A stretch of DNA of 40,405 nucleotides, from assembly GCA_958448705.1 (NCBI GenBank), contig CAUDEY010000019.1, positions 1-40,405 of the forward strand. The letters run 5' to 3'. A program made the translations under genes and the position numbers. The notes below the pieces were generated by a model, which was not told the DNA's origin, searched no databases, and saw only the letters and a program-made list of their open reading frames with translations. The stretch is from UMGS1322 sp900550765. GTDB taxonomy: Bacteria; Bacillota; Clostridia; Christensenellales; QALW01. Positions 8,699-15,726 of the stretch are shown here, in pieces (position 1 is the stretch's first letter; each line of letters begins with the position of its first letter).

Positions 8699-9637
8699 AT
8701 GAAAAAAATTTTTTCAGCAATGCTGGCTACTGCGGTGATCTTTTCTATGCTTGTGCTGAACGTAGGCGCTCAGGCAGAGAATAAGCTGACAAAGAGCTGG
8801 GAAATGGGACTTGTGAAAGGCGGAGAGATTACAGAAGGGACCGATACCGACGGAACAAAATATATTTCGGTAACGGGAATAAAAAATGCCTGGGATTCAC
8901 CGATGGTTGATATTCTTGATGCCGTAAAGAGTGCTGCCGGCGATAATTTAGAAGACGGTGCGGATGTATATGTTGCCTTTGATGTACGCATTAAATATGC
9001 TGAGGGTGCCGATACGGAAACACCCGTTACCGCCAAAGCGCTTCTGCGCATGGCACATACCTTTTCTGAAGGAGAATCAGAACTTTTTGCCGAACAATAT
9101 TCAGGAACATTGTTTGCTTGGAGTGGAACTACCGGAACCAATGTTATGCATTATTTCGACACGGGATTAGAGCTGGGATCTGAATGGATGCATTTTGAAG
9201 ATTATTTGACTGTAGACAGTACGGAACTGGAAGGCGCGGGTACGGCTTGGAATCTTTGCATTGATACCATCAGCGACCCTACCGCGATTGCGGCGCTGGA
9301 GTTTAAAAATGTAGGTGTGTATGACGATACCTATGAGCCTGTGGAAATTGAAGAGCCCGAAGAGCCCGAAGAGCCGGAAGAGCCCGCAGGACCTACGGCA
9401 ACACCTATGCCTATCGCAGGACAGCAGACACCGTTCGGAATGAGCACGACAACAGCACCGGCTACGGAGACTACTCCTGATACCGGAGATGCGGATAACG
9501 GCAATACCACCACTATCGTTGTTATTTGCGTAGTGGCGGCTGTAGTAGTAGCTGCGGTGATTATCGGTGTTGTAGTAGCAAAGAAGAAAAAAGCATCGGA
9601 TGATTCTGGGGAAACGGATAATAAAACGGAAGAATAA
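8699..9637 (+). CDS. Secreted, C-terminally membrane-anchored protein, tandem paralogue 1 of 3
   Basis: A 312-residue protein of a family I do not recognise by name. A signal peptide (MKKIFSAMLATAVIFSMLVL, cleavage probably after AQA near residue 26) is followed by a domain of about 190 residues. That domain has Trp-rich blocks such as SWEMGL, ATGI-like VTGIKNAWDSP, VAFDVRIKYAE, WNLCIDTISDP and LEFKNVGVYDD. Next come a Glu-Pro repeat EEPEEPEEPEEPAGP, a Thr/Pro-rich linker, one membrane helix (about 273-296) and a short cytoplasmic KKKK tail. The pattern resembles the beta-sandwich of carbohydrate-binding modules (CBM4/9 type), but this is inference. There is no LPXTG motif. It shares its layout and many blocks with the next two genes and is flanked by its own promoter and terminator. 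Confidence 0.85.
   Translation: MKKIFSAMLATAVIFSMLVLNVGAQAENKLTKSWEMGLVKGGEITEGTDTDGTKYISVTGIKNAWDSPMVDILDAVKSAAGDNLEDGADVYVAFDVRIKYAEGADTETPVTAKALLRMAHTFSEGESELFAEQYSGTLFAWSGTTGTNVMHYFDTGLELGSEWMHFEDYLTVDSTELEGAGTAWNLCIDTISDPTAIAALEFKNVGVYDDTYEPVEIEEPEEPEEPEEPAGPTATPMPIAGQQTPFGMSTTTAPATETTPDTGDADNGNTTTIVVICVVAAVVVAAVIIGVVVAKKKKASDDSGETDNKTEE
9352..9387 (+). repeat. Four 9-bp tandem repeats encoding Glu-Glu-Pro
   Basis: The unit AGAGCCCGA is repeated four times, the third and fourth with one change each, and encodes the Glu-Pro linker of paralogue 1. Paralogues 2 and 3 have a Pro/Thr linker here instead. Confidence 0.85.
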
Positions 9638-9644
9638 AAAAATC

Positions 9645-9672
9645 TCCCCGCTGCTGAAGCGGGGAATTTTTT
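9645..9672 (+). terminator. Terminator after paralogue 1
   Basis: Stem TCCCCGCT (9645-9652) pairs with AGCGGGGA (9658-9665), loop GCTGA, followed by a run of T. Confidence 0.9.
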
Positions 9673-9766
9673 TAAAAATTCCTTAAAAATACATAAAGTA
9701 AAGCAGCGGGCATATTTTAATAAAGAAAAGAACTTTCAATATTGATTCGTAAATGTGTAAAAAATA

Positions 9767-9795
9767 TTGACATTCTGTTCACAGATCAGTATAAT
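9767..9795 (+). promoter_or_regulatory. Consensus promoter of paralogue 2
   Basis: Exact TTGACA (9767-9772) and exact TATAAT (9790-9795), 17 bp apart. AAGGAG (9813-9818) stands 8 nt before the ATG at 9827. Confidence 0.85.
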
Positions 9796-9826
9796 GATTC
9801 TTATAAAATGTAAAGGAGCAGAGACG

Positions 9827-10759
9827 ATGAAAAAATATCTTTCAATAGCGTTGGCTTTTTTGTTGACACTTTCCATGCTGACCGCAGGCGTCAGCGCACA
9901 GGCAGAAAATAAACTGACAACTTCTTGGGAAAAAGGTTTGGCCGGTGCGGTAGAGCAGAAAACGGATGCCGACGGTACAACATATGCTTCGGCGACTGGT
10001 ATCAGCGGCGCCTGGGTTTCTCCTTTCCTGAACGTTTATGATGCGGTAAAGGCCGTTGTTGGCGACGAAGAGGAAGCAGAAGTCATGTTTGCTTTTGAGA
10101 TGCGTATTCAATATAAGAATGCGGAGGATCAGGGCATTCCCATTACGGTTCGTCCTGTGATACGTGCTAATGAATGTGCGGATGCTATGAAGAATTCTGA
10201 AAGTTTTCTTGAAACCTATGAGGGAGAAATGTTCTCCAACGGAGATAATGCAAATGTCATGGCCTATTTTGATATTTCTTCCTTTGAAGTAACCGATGAG
10301 TGGACGGTGTTTGAGTCTTCTAAGTTTGTAAGCCAGACGGAACTTAATGACTCCTGGTGGAAAAGATGGGATCTTTGTGTAGACCAGATCAGTGATGCGG
10401 ATATGATTGCCTCGCTTGAATTCAGAAATGCAGGCGTATATAATGCGGAAGATTATGAGTCTATGATCCCTGAGCCGACAGAGGAACCCACTACGCCTGC
10501 CCCGCCGACGGAAGTACCTACACCTACACAGGCGGCGAACACGCCGGTAGGGCTTACCTCTACTACAGCGCCGGCAGCATCACCTGCGGGAGAAGGAAAT
10601 ACGGATCAAGAGAATGGAAATACGGCTACGATCATTATTGTATGCGTGGTTGCGGCGGTAGTAGTTGCCGCGGTGATCATCGGGATTGTGACTGTGAAAA
10701 AGAAAAAGAGCGAAGACACTTCAGCCGAAGAACCGCAGGACGAAAATAAAAACGAATAA
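9827..10759 (+). CDS. Secreted, C-terminally membrane-anchored protein, tandem paralogue 2 of 3
   Basis: A 310-residue paralogue of its two neighbours and closer to paralogue 3. The signal peptide is MKKYLSIALAFLLTLSMLTA with cleavage near VSAQA. The mature domain keeps the shared blocks ENKLTTSWEKGL, SATGISGAWVSPFLNVYDAV, VVGDEEEAEVMFAFEMR, DEWTVFES, WDLCVDQISD and LEFRNAGVY. A linker of Pro, Thr and Glu leads into one membrane helix (IIIVCVVAAVVVAAVIIGIV) and a KKKK-type stop-transfer tail. The ATG at 9827 is clear from its ribosome site; the frame is open upstream to 9767 but that codon is the -35 box. Function is unknown; an extracellular ligand- or glycan-binding role is inferred from the fold-like pattern. 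Confidence 0.87.
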   Translation: MKKYLSIALAFLLTLSMLTAGVSAQAENKLTTSWEKGLAGAVEQKTDADGTTYASATGISGAWVSPFLNVYDAVKAVVGDEEEAEVMFAFEMRIQYKNAEDQGIPITVRPVIRANECADAMKNSESFLETYEGEMFSNGDNANVMAYFDISSFEVTDEWTVFESSKFVSQTELNDSWWKRWDLCVDQISDADMIASLEFRNAGVYNAEDYESMIPEPTEEPTTPAPPTEVPTPTQAANTPVGLTSTTAPAASPAGEGNTDQENGNTATIIIVCVVAAVVVAAVIIGIVTVKKKKSEDTSAEEPQDENKNE

Positions 10760-10763
10760 CTGG

Positions 10764-10793
10764 AAAATCCCGCATTTATGCGGGATTTTTTTT
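10764..10793 (+). terminator. Terminator after paralogue 2
   Basis: An 11-bp perfect stem AAAATCCCGCA (10764-10774) / TGCGGGATTTT (10779-10789), four-base loop, then T-run. Confidence 0.92.
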
Positions 10794-10897
10794 ATAATGT
10801 AAGGTGATTTTTGCAGTCTGTATTGGAAGGAAGGTCCCCTCCCTGTTTTGGAAAAACTTCAAAGATACATATGAAGTAAAAAATAGCCATAAAAATA

Positions 10898-10925
10898 TTG
10901 ACTTTTTGTTAAGGCGTTGTATAAT
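10898..10925 (+). promoter_or_regulatory. Promoter of paralogue 3
   Basis: TTGACT (10898-10903) and TATAAT (10920-10925), 16 bp apart. The preceding AAAATA and following TTTTGTT closely match the context of the paralogue 2 promoter. Confidence 0.8.
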
Positions 10926-10961
10926 ATAAAAAGCGAACTCAAATAAAGGAGATGTATTGCA

Positions 10962-11897
10962 ATGAAAAAATGTGGATTCATAGTACTTGCGCTTGCATTG
11001 GCTTTTTGCGTACTGACGCTGGGCGTCAGCGCACAGGCAGAAAACAAGCTGACGGCAACCTGGCAAAAGGGGTTTACCAGTGCGGTAGAGGTAAAAACCG
11101 ATACAGATGGTACCAGCTATGTTTCGGCAACGGGCATTGAAGACGCCTGGTATTCTCCCTTTATTAATGTTTACGATGCGGTAAAGGCCGTTGTCGGCGA
11201 TGAAGAGGAAGCGGAAGTCATGTTCGCTTTTGAAATGCGTGTAAAGTATAAGGATGAAGGGGATGCCGGAACACCTATAACGGCTCGTGTTATCATTCGT
11301 CCCAGTGGAATGGCCGAAAGTATAAAAAATGAGGATCAGTTTGTGGAAACCTATGGCGAAGAAGGGATGTTTAAAAATGATGGCGGAAATGTAATGGGAT
11401 ATTTTGATTCCAGTATGAGCACTATTGAAACAACCGAGGAATGGACGGTATTTGAGTGCTCTCATTTGATTCCCAAGACGGATCTTAATGATGCCTACTG
11501 GACGGGATGGGATCTTTGTGTGGATATGATCAGCCAGCCGGAGCTGATTTCAGCTTTGGAGTTTAGAAATGTAGGTGTGTACAGCTATGATGATTATGAA
11601 TCCATAATTCCTGAACCCACGGAGGAACCTGCTACGCCTGTGCCGCCTACTGAAAAACCTATGCCCACACAAGCGGCTAGTACGCCGGTGGGCCTTGCAC
11701 CTACCGCTACTGCTACCCAGGATTCCGCAGTTGATGGAGAGCAGGACGGTGGAAATAACACCACGACGATTGTTATTGTATGTGTGGTAGCTGTGATTGT
11801 CATTGCTGCTATTGTAGTGGGTGTTGTTGTTGCAAAAAAGAAAAAGGCCGGAGAAGATACGGATGCAACCCCGGAGAATAACGACACCAAAGAATAA
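10962..11897 (+). CDS. Secreted, C-terminally membrane-anchored protein, tandem paralogue 3 of 3
   Basis: A 311-residue paralogue. Its signal peptide is MKKCGFIVLALALAFCVLTL with cleavage near VSAQA. Shared blocks are ENKLTATWQKGF, SATGIEDAWYSPFINVYDAV, VVGDEEEAEVMFAFEMR, EEWTVFEC, WDLCVDMISQP and LEFRNVGVY. A Pro/Thr/Glu linker, one membrane helix (IVIVCVVAVIVIAAIVVGVV) and a lysine-rich cytoplasmic tail end the protein. AAGGAG precedes the ATG by 10 nt. The conserved blocks in all three copies are spread through the ectodomain, whereas the region between the FEMR and WTVFE blocks varies in sequence and length. That suggests a common scaffold with diverged binding loops. This divergence is seen; its meaning is inferred. 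Confidence 0.87.
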   Translation: MKKCGFIVLALALAFCVLTLGVSAQAENKLTATWQKGFTSAVEVKTDTDGTSYVSATGIEDAWYSPFINVYDAVKAVVGDEEEAEVMFAFEMRVKYKDEGDAGTPITARVIIRPSGMAESIKNEDQFVETYGEEGMFKNDGGNVMGYFDSSMSTIETTEEWTVFECSHLIPKTDLNDAYWTGWDLCVDMISQPELISALEFRNVGVYSYDDYESIIPEPTEEPATPVPPTEKPMPTQAASTPVGLAPTATATQDSAVDGEQDGGNNTTTIVIVCVVAVIVIAAIVVGVVVAKKKKAGEDTDATPENNDTKE

Positions 11898-11910
11898 GAG
11901 GATTTGAGTG

Positions 11911-11945
11911 GCAGCCTTTGTTTTTGCAAAGGCTGCTTTGTTTTG
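11911..11945 (+). terminator. Terminator after paralogue 3
   Basis: A 10-bp perfect stem GCAGCCTTTG (11911-11920) / CAAAGGCTGC (11927-11936), loop TTTTTG, then TTTGTTTTG. Confidence 0.9.
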
Positions 11946-11960
11946 TAAAAATGGTTAGGT

Positions 11961-12169
11961 ATGGGAGAATTTACGGAAGAATTTTTATTGTGCCAGTTTC
12001 ATGCTTTAGCGCTGGAAGGGCGCCGCGGGCAGTAGCGCTTCATCGCCTGAAAGGGGCTTTTATCAACCTGCTGTGTCGGCTTCCTAACGGAATGGCAGCA
12101 AAATTGCTGGAGGATGACGATAAGATGGATTACGGGGCAGAACTGTGCACAAGAGAGCACTGGTTATAA
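11961..12169 (+). pseudogene. Doubtful decayed small gene
   Basis: The 350-nt gap between paralogue 3 and the metallopeptidase has no intact gene. An ATG at 11961 opens MGEFTEEFLLCQFHALALEG and stops at TAG 12033. From about 12026 a second frame continues with a protein-like sequence, VALHRLKGAFINLLCRL through to TREHWL, ending at TAA 12167-12169. Joining the two by one frameshift near 12025 would give a peptide of about 68 residues. The ribosome site is weak and I recognise no family, so this may be chance. The rest of the gap (12170-12251) holds nothing I can identify. Confidence 0.2.
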
Positions 12170-12251
12170 TCTGGAAGCGGACGAAACTGTTGGTTTATGC
12201 ATATGGGGAAGGCGGAAAAAGAGCGGATCCTTTGGAAAAAATTTAAAAGAA

Positions 12252-12274
12252 AAATCCCGGGATTTCCGGGATTT
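12252..12274 (-). terminator. Terminator of the SDR-metallopeptidase operon (bidirectional)
   Basis: Stem AAATCCCGG (12252-12260) / CCGGGATTT (12266-12274), loop GATTT, with A and T tracts on both sides. It lies 25 nt downstream of the minus-strand metallopeptidase stop and could also stop rightward transcription. Confidence 0.8.
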
Positions 12275-12299
12275 TTTGCTGGTTTTTAATTTTTACCAA

Positions 12300-13010
12300 T
12301 CAATCTCTGTTGCGGGCGATCAGCAATAACCGAAGCAGCGTAAATAAGGTAGCAATTACACCGGCAACATAAGTCATTGCAGCAGCGCGCAGTACTGCAC
12401 GCGACCCTGATTTTTCCTCTTGGCTGACATACCCGCCGGATTCCAGGCAGGTCAGTGCGCGGGACGAAGCGTTGAACTCTACCGGAAGGGTAATCAGCTG
12501 AAAGGCCAATACGGCCAAAAACAATGCGATACCAATATTGATAATCAGTTCACTGGCTGCGCCTCCGATCAGAATACCTAAAATCACGACCGGAAAAGCC
12601 AGTGCTGAACCTAAATTGGCAACGGGCAGAATGGCATTGCGCAGTTTTATGGGAAAATACTCCGTATCGTATTGGATTGCGTGCCCCACTTCATGGGCGG
12701 CAATCCCCAGCGCAGCGACACTTGTGCCGTCATAAACACCCTTGGAAAGGCGTATGACTTTAGCTTTGGGATCAAAGTGATCGGAAAGCTGCGCGCCGGG
12801 CGAAGGCTCAATACGGATATCATAAATGCCGTTAGCTTCTAAAATTTCTTTTGCGGCCTGGGCACCGGTTTTTCCGGAGGAGGACGCTACTTTAGAATAT
12901 CTGTTATAGGCTGAACGTACGCCGATACTGGCAACAGAACCGACGATGAGGGCCGCAATGATCAGCAGCCACTGCAGTGCATAGTCGCTTGAAAAATAAA
13001 AGTAGGGCAT
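12300..13010 (-). CDS. Membrane zinc metallopeptidase, YugP family
   Basis: A 236-residue membrane-embedded neutral zinc metallopeptidase (DUF2268/YugP-like). An N-terminal membrane helix (about residues 11-30) is followed by a soluble part with the zinc motif HEVGH at 106-110, which is preceded by the conserved VAALGIAA. At least two hydrophobic segments follow (about 126-150 and 154-176), with a final helix at 211-230. The ribosome site AAGGAGA lies inside the end of the upstream SDR gene and only 2 nt separate the two reading frames, so they are translated from one mRNA. The cellular substrate of YugP proteins is not established. Confidence 0.93.
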   Translation of the reverse strand: MPYFYFSSDYALQWLLIIAALIVGSVASIGVRSAYNRYSKVASSSGKTGAQAAKEILEANGIYDIRIEPSPGAQLSDHFDPKAKVIRLSKGVYDGTSVAALGIAAHEVGHAIQYDTEYFPIKLRNAILPVANLGSALAFPVVILGILIGGAASELIINIGIALFLAVLAFQLITLPVEFNASSRALTCLESGGYVSQEEKSGSRAVLRAAAMTYVAGVIATLFTLLRLLLIARNRD

Positions 13011-13012
13011 AA

Positions 13013-13747
13013 TTATCTTCTCCTTTGGATAATATATGAAAATTCGGCAAGGATATTTTCGGGAAGGATCTTCGCGGCAATCCTTGCTATGCGAATTTTT
13101 AATGTAGGGATAATAATGATTTTTTTGCGAAACATTTTTTTCAGCGCATACCGTACAGCTTTTTCAGCACTGATGGGCTTGGAGGAGGACGAGGTTCCTG
13201 CTACGGTGTTGAATTCGGTCTCCACAGAGCCGGGACAGAAGGCAGATACGGTTACGCCCGTTCCCTTGGCTTCCCTGGCAACAGACTGTGTTAGCCGCAG
13301 CACAAAAGCCTTGCTTGCATAATAGAGTGCAAAGTACGGACCCGGCATAAAGGCCGCTGCTGAGGCAACATTTAAAATATATCCATGCTTCTGCTGTAAA
13401 AATGCTTGAAAATACAGCTTTGTTAGAATGGTCAGCGCAGTAATATTGACGTTTAAAACGGAAAGATCGTCCGTTAAACAGGTTTCCTGCATTCCGCCGA
13501 ACTTTCCCAGCCCTGCGTTGTTGATCAGAATATCTGCCTGGGGAAAAGCCTCAAACAAAGCCGTACAGCTTTTAGGGTCGGCAAGATCGGCACAGAAGAT
13601 GTGGCAGGTGTTTTTCATTTCTGCCTGAAGGGCAGATAAGCGGGTTTTGCGTCGGGCGCAGAGTACGGTATCATAGCCCATAGCATCAAGTTCACGGGCA
13701 AATGCACACCCCAGTCCGCTGCTGGCACCAGTTATGATTGCCAACAT
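13013..13747 (-). CDS. Short-chain dehydrogenase/reductase (SDR family)
   Basis: A 244-residue NAD(P)-dependent oxidoreductase of the classical SDR type. The cofactor motif TGASSGLG is at residues 6-13, NNAG at 76-79, and the catalytic set is Ser129, Tyr142 and Lys146 (YYASK). Arg32-Arg33 after the second beta strand favours NADP(H). The DltE/YqjQ-like subgroup, general oxidoreductases acting on lipids or sugars, fits best, but the substrate cannot be read from sequence. It is the first gene of a two-gene operon with the YugP-type peptidase, and its start codon faces the ispE promoter across 161 nt. Confidence 0.92.
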   Translation of the reverse strand: MLAIITGASSGLGCAFARELDAMGYDTVLCARRKTRLSALQAEMKNTCHIFCADLADPKSCTALFEAFPQADILINNAGLGKFGGMQETCLTDDLSVLNVNITALTILTKLYFQAFLQQKHGYILNVASAAAFMPGPYFALYYASKAFVLRLTQSVAREAKGTGVTVSAFCPGSVETEFNTVAGTSSSSKPISAEKAVRYALKKMFRKKIIIIPTLKIRIARIAAKILPENILAEFSYIIQRRR

Positions 13748-13845
13748 AGCATACCTTCATCCTTTTCTTTTTTTATTATTGTACCATATATTTGTGAAAA
13801 AATCATTATGGAATGTAAAAAATCAGCTGATTTTTTTCATGGCGT

Positions 13846-13874
13846 TTGCCTTTTGGCAGCAAAAGTATTATACT
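13846..13874 (+). promoter_or_regulatory. Predicted promoter of the ispE-lgt-pncB operon
   Basis: TTGCCT (13846-13851) and TATACT (13869-13874), 17 bp apart, 35 nt before the ispE ATG. The -35 box is imperfect. Confidence 0.5.
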
Positions 13875-13908
13875 ATAACAAAAGATTTAAGTTTTATAAG
13901 GGGGTTGT

Positions 13909-14793
13909 ATGCAGGCGCTGACGATAGAGGCAGCGGCCAAGATCAATTGGACGCTGGATATTACGGGAACAGATGCACGGGGATATCATTTGCTGGATAC
14001 CATTATGCAGAAAATTGCGCTTTTTGATACAGTGCATATCAAAAAAACAGATGGCGGTATTCGGTTAGCCTGCAGTTCTTCGGATATCCCTACAGATGAA
14101 AGAAATACAGCGTATCAGGCAGCTCAAAAATTTTTGGAACAGACGGCGCTTTCCTGCGGCTGTGAGATTTATATTGAAAAACGAATTCCCTGCGGCGCAG
14201 GTTTGGGCGGCGGAAGTGCCGATGCTGCTGCCGTGCTTTTAGGACTGAATTGCTTATTTGGCGGACCGCTCAGCCAAAGACAGTTGGAAGTATCTGCTGC
14301 CGCTGTCGGTGCGGATGTTCCCTTTTTGCTAAGAGATGGTGCCGCCCGCGCCAAAGGGATCGGAGAAAAGCTGACGCCGTTGGAGGAAATTCCGGAACAG
14401 GTATTGCTGTGTGCCATGCAACCGAAAAGACCGGCGCCTACTGCGCTTGTATATCGGCGGTATGATGCTCTCGGCGGGATAAAACGGCCCGATAACGAAG
14501 GTTTTCTTCATGCGTTAAAAAGAGGAGATCAGAGGGCGCTTTTACACTTTGGCGGAAATGTACTGCAAAAGGCGGCACAGGAAGTCAGCGGTACGATAGA
14601 CGGCCTGCTGCAGAAAATGAAGGACAGCGGCGCGTTGTTTTACAGTATGACTGGAAGCGGAAGCGCGGTGTTCGGTGTGTTTGAAACTCTTTCAGAAGCA
14701 CGGCGTGCAGAAAGCAATTTTGATGGCTTATGGCATTGTGTGTGCAGCACGGTAAACGGAAAAATGCAAATTAAACAGGGGGAAGAAAAATGA
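13909..14793 (+). CDS. ispE: 4-diphosphocytidyl-2-C-methyl-D-erythritol kinase
   Basis: IspE phosphorylates the 2-hydroxyl of CDP-methylerythritol with ATP, the fourth step of the MEP route to isopentenyl diphosphate. The 294-residue protein is a GHMP kinase. AKINWTLDITG at the N-terminus binds substrate, the ATP loop GAGLGGGSADAA is at 96-107, and the C-terminal MTGSGSAVFGVF is the third GHMP motif. AAGGGGG precedes the ATG. Its stop overlaps the lgt start (ATGA), so the two are translationally coupled. It heads a five-gene operon mixing isoprenoid, lipoprotein and NAD functions. Confidence 0.96.
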   Translation: MQALTIEAAAKINWTLDITGTDARGYHLLDTIMQKIALFDTVHIKKTDGGIRLACSSSDIPTDERNTAYQAAQKFLEQTALSCGCEIYIEKRIPCGAGLGGGSADAAAVLLGLNCLFGGPLSQRQLEVSAAAVGADVPFLLRDGAARAKGIGEKLTPLEEIPEQVLLCAMQPKRPAPTALVYRRYDALGGIKRPDNEGFLHALKRGDQRALLHFGGNVLQKAAQEVSGTIDGLLQKMKDSGALFYSMTGSGSAVFGVFETLSEARRAESNFDGLWHCVCSTVNGKMQIKQGEEK

Positions 14794-15725
14794 ACTTTCT
14801 TTCAAAAACAGGGGTATTTATTGAAGATTTTCTGGGCATTCCCGGCTTTGATATCTACTGGTACGGCGTATGTATTGCAGCGGGTTTTTTGCTGGCCTTT
14901 TTGCTGGCTTCTTATAGCTGCAGGCGGCGAGGATATCGATCGGATCTGGCTGTTGATATGCTGATTGTGATATTGATCGGCGCGATGATCGGCGCCAGGG
15001 GATATTATGTGGTTTTTGAATGGAATCGTTATTATGTGCCCGGTGATTTTCTTGCTACCTTAAAAAATATTGTGGATATCCGCAGCGGCGGTTTGGCAAT
15101 ATACGGCGGGATTATCGGCGGTGTCATTGCGCTGATGCTGTACTGTAGGTTTTCCAAGGAAAAATACCGGTTTTTGCAGCTGCTGGATATCTGTGCTGCA
15201 CCGCTGGCATTGGGGCAGGCTATCGGACGCTGGGGGAACTTCTTTAACCAGGAAGCACATGGGGCGCTGGTGGAAAATCCTTCGCTGCAGTTTTTCCCTT
15301 ATGCTGTTTATTTAGATGATCCCAAAGGATTGGATCCTGCGGGGTGGTACCAGGCAACGTTTTTTTATGAATCGGTTTGGTGTTTAGGTATTTGTATTTT
15401 TTTAACTTGGTTCTTTTTCAGGCAAAAATATCATGGACAGCTCACCTTGCTGTATTTTGCGCTTTACGGTTTTGAGCGCGGCATTGTGGAGTGGCTGCGC
15501 ACCGATCAGCTGACGGTGGAGAACATACCGGTATCGGCAGTGTTAAGTATTGTACTGTGTCTTGCGGCGATTGTTATTTTAGTGGTGCTGCGGATTAAAA
15601 ATTATACCACGGAAATGCCCTTGATAAGTATTGGAACAAAGAAACGGGAGACAGAAACTCCCTCCCATCCGGCAGAGCCGGAGAATTATGACGCATCCAA
15701 CGCGCCGGAAAATGAGGAGAAATAA
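14790..15725 (+). CDS. lgt: Prolipoprotein diacylglyceryl transferase
   Basis: Lgt transfers diacylglycerol from phosphatidylglycerol to the lipobox cysteine of prolipoproteins at the outer face of the cytoplasmic membrane. The 311-residue protein has about seven membrane helices. It carries the Lgt signature GQAIGRWGNFFNQEAHG (about residues 144-160) and the upstream SGGLAIYGGIIGG motif. The C-terminal 30 residues are a charged hydrophilic extension that makes it a little longer than usual. It overlaps ispE by 4 nt. A likely client in this window is the cyclophilin-like lipoprotein at 21.5 kb. Confidence 0.96.
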   Translation: MNFLSKTGVFIEDFLGIPGFDIYWYGVCIAAGFLLAFLLASYSCRRRGYRSDLAVDMLIVILIGAMIGARGYYVVFEWNRYYVPGDFLATLKNIVDIRSGGLAIYGGIIGGVIALMLYCRFSKEKYRFLQLLDICAAPLALGQAIGRWGNFFNQEAHGALVENPSLQFFPYAVYLDDPKGLDPAGWYQATFFYESVWCLGICIFLTWFFFRQKYHGQLTLLYFALYGFERGIVEWLRTDQLTVENIPVSAVLSIVLCLAAIVILVVLRIKNYTTEMPLISIGTKKRETETPSHPAEPENYDASNAPENEEK

Positions 15726-15726
15726 T

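Noticed and set aside
8770..9141. Minus-strand ORF inside paralogue 1
   Set aside because: It mirrors the coding frame of a gene with promoter, ribosome site and signal peptide, and its own composition is low-complexity Ser/Pro.
11918..12329. Two overlapping ORFs taken as intact genes
   Set aside because: The first starts inside a terminator stem and neither has a good ribosome site. Only part of the first looks protein-like, and it is kept as a doubtful decayed gene.
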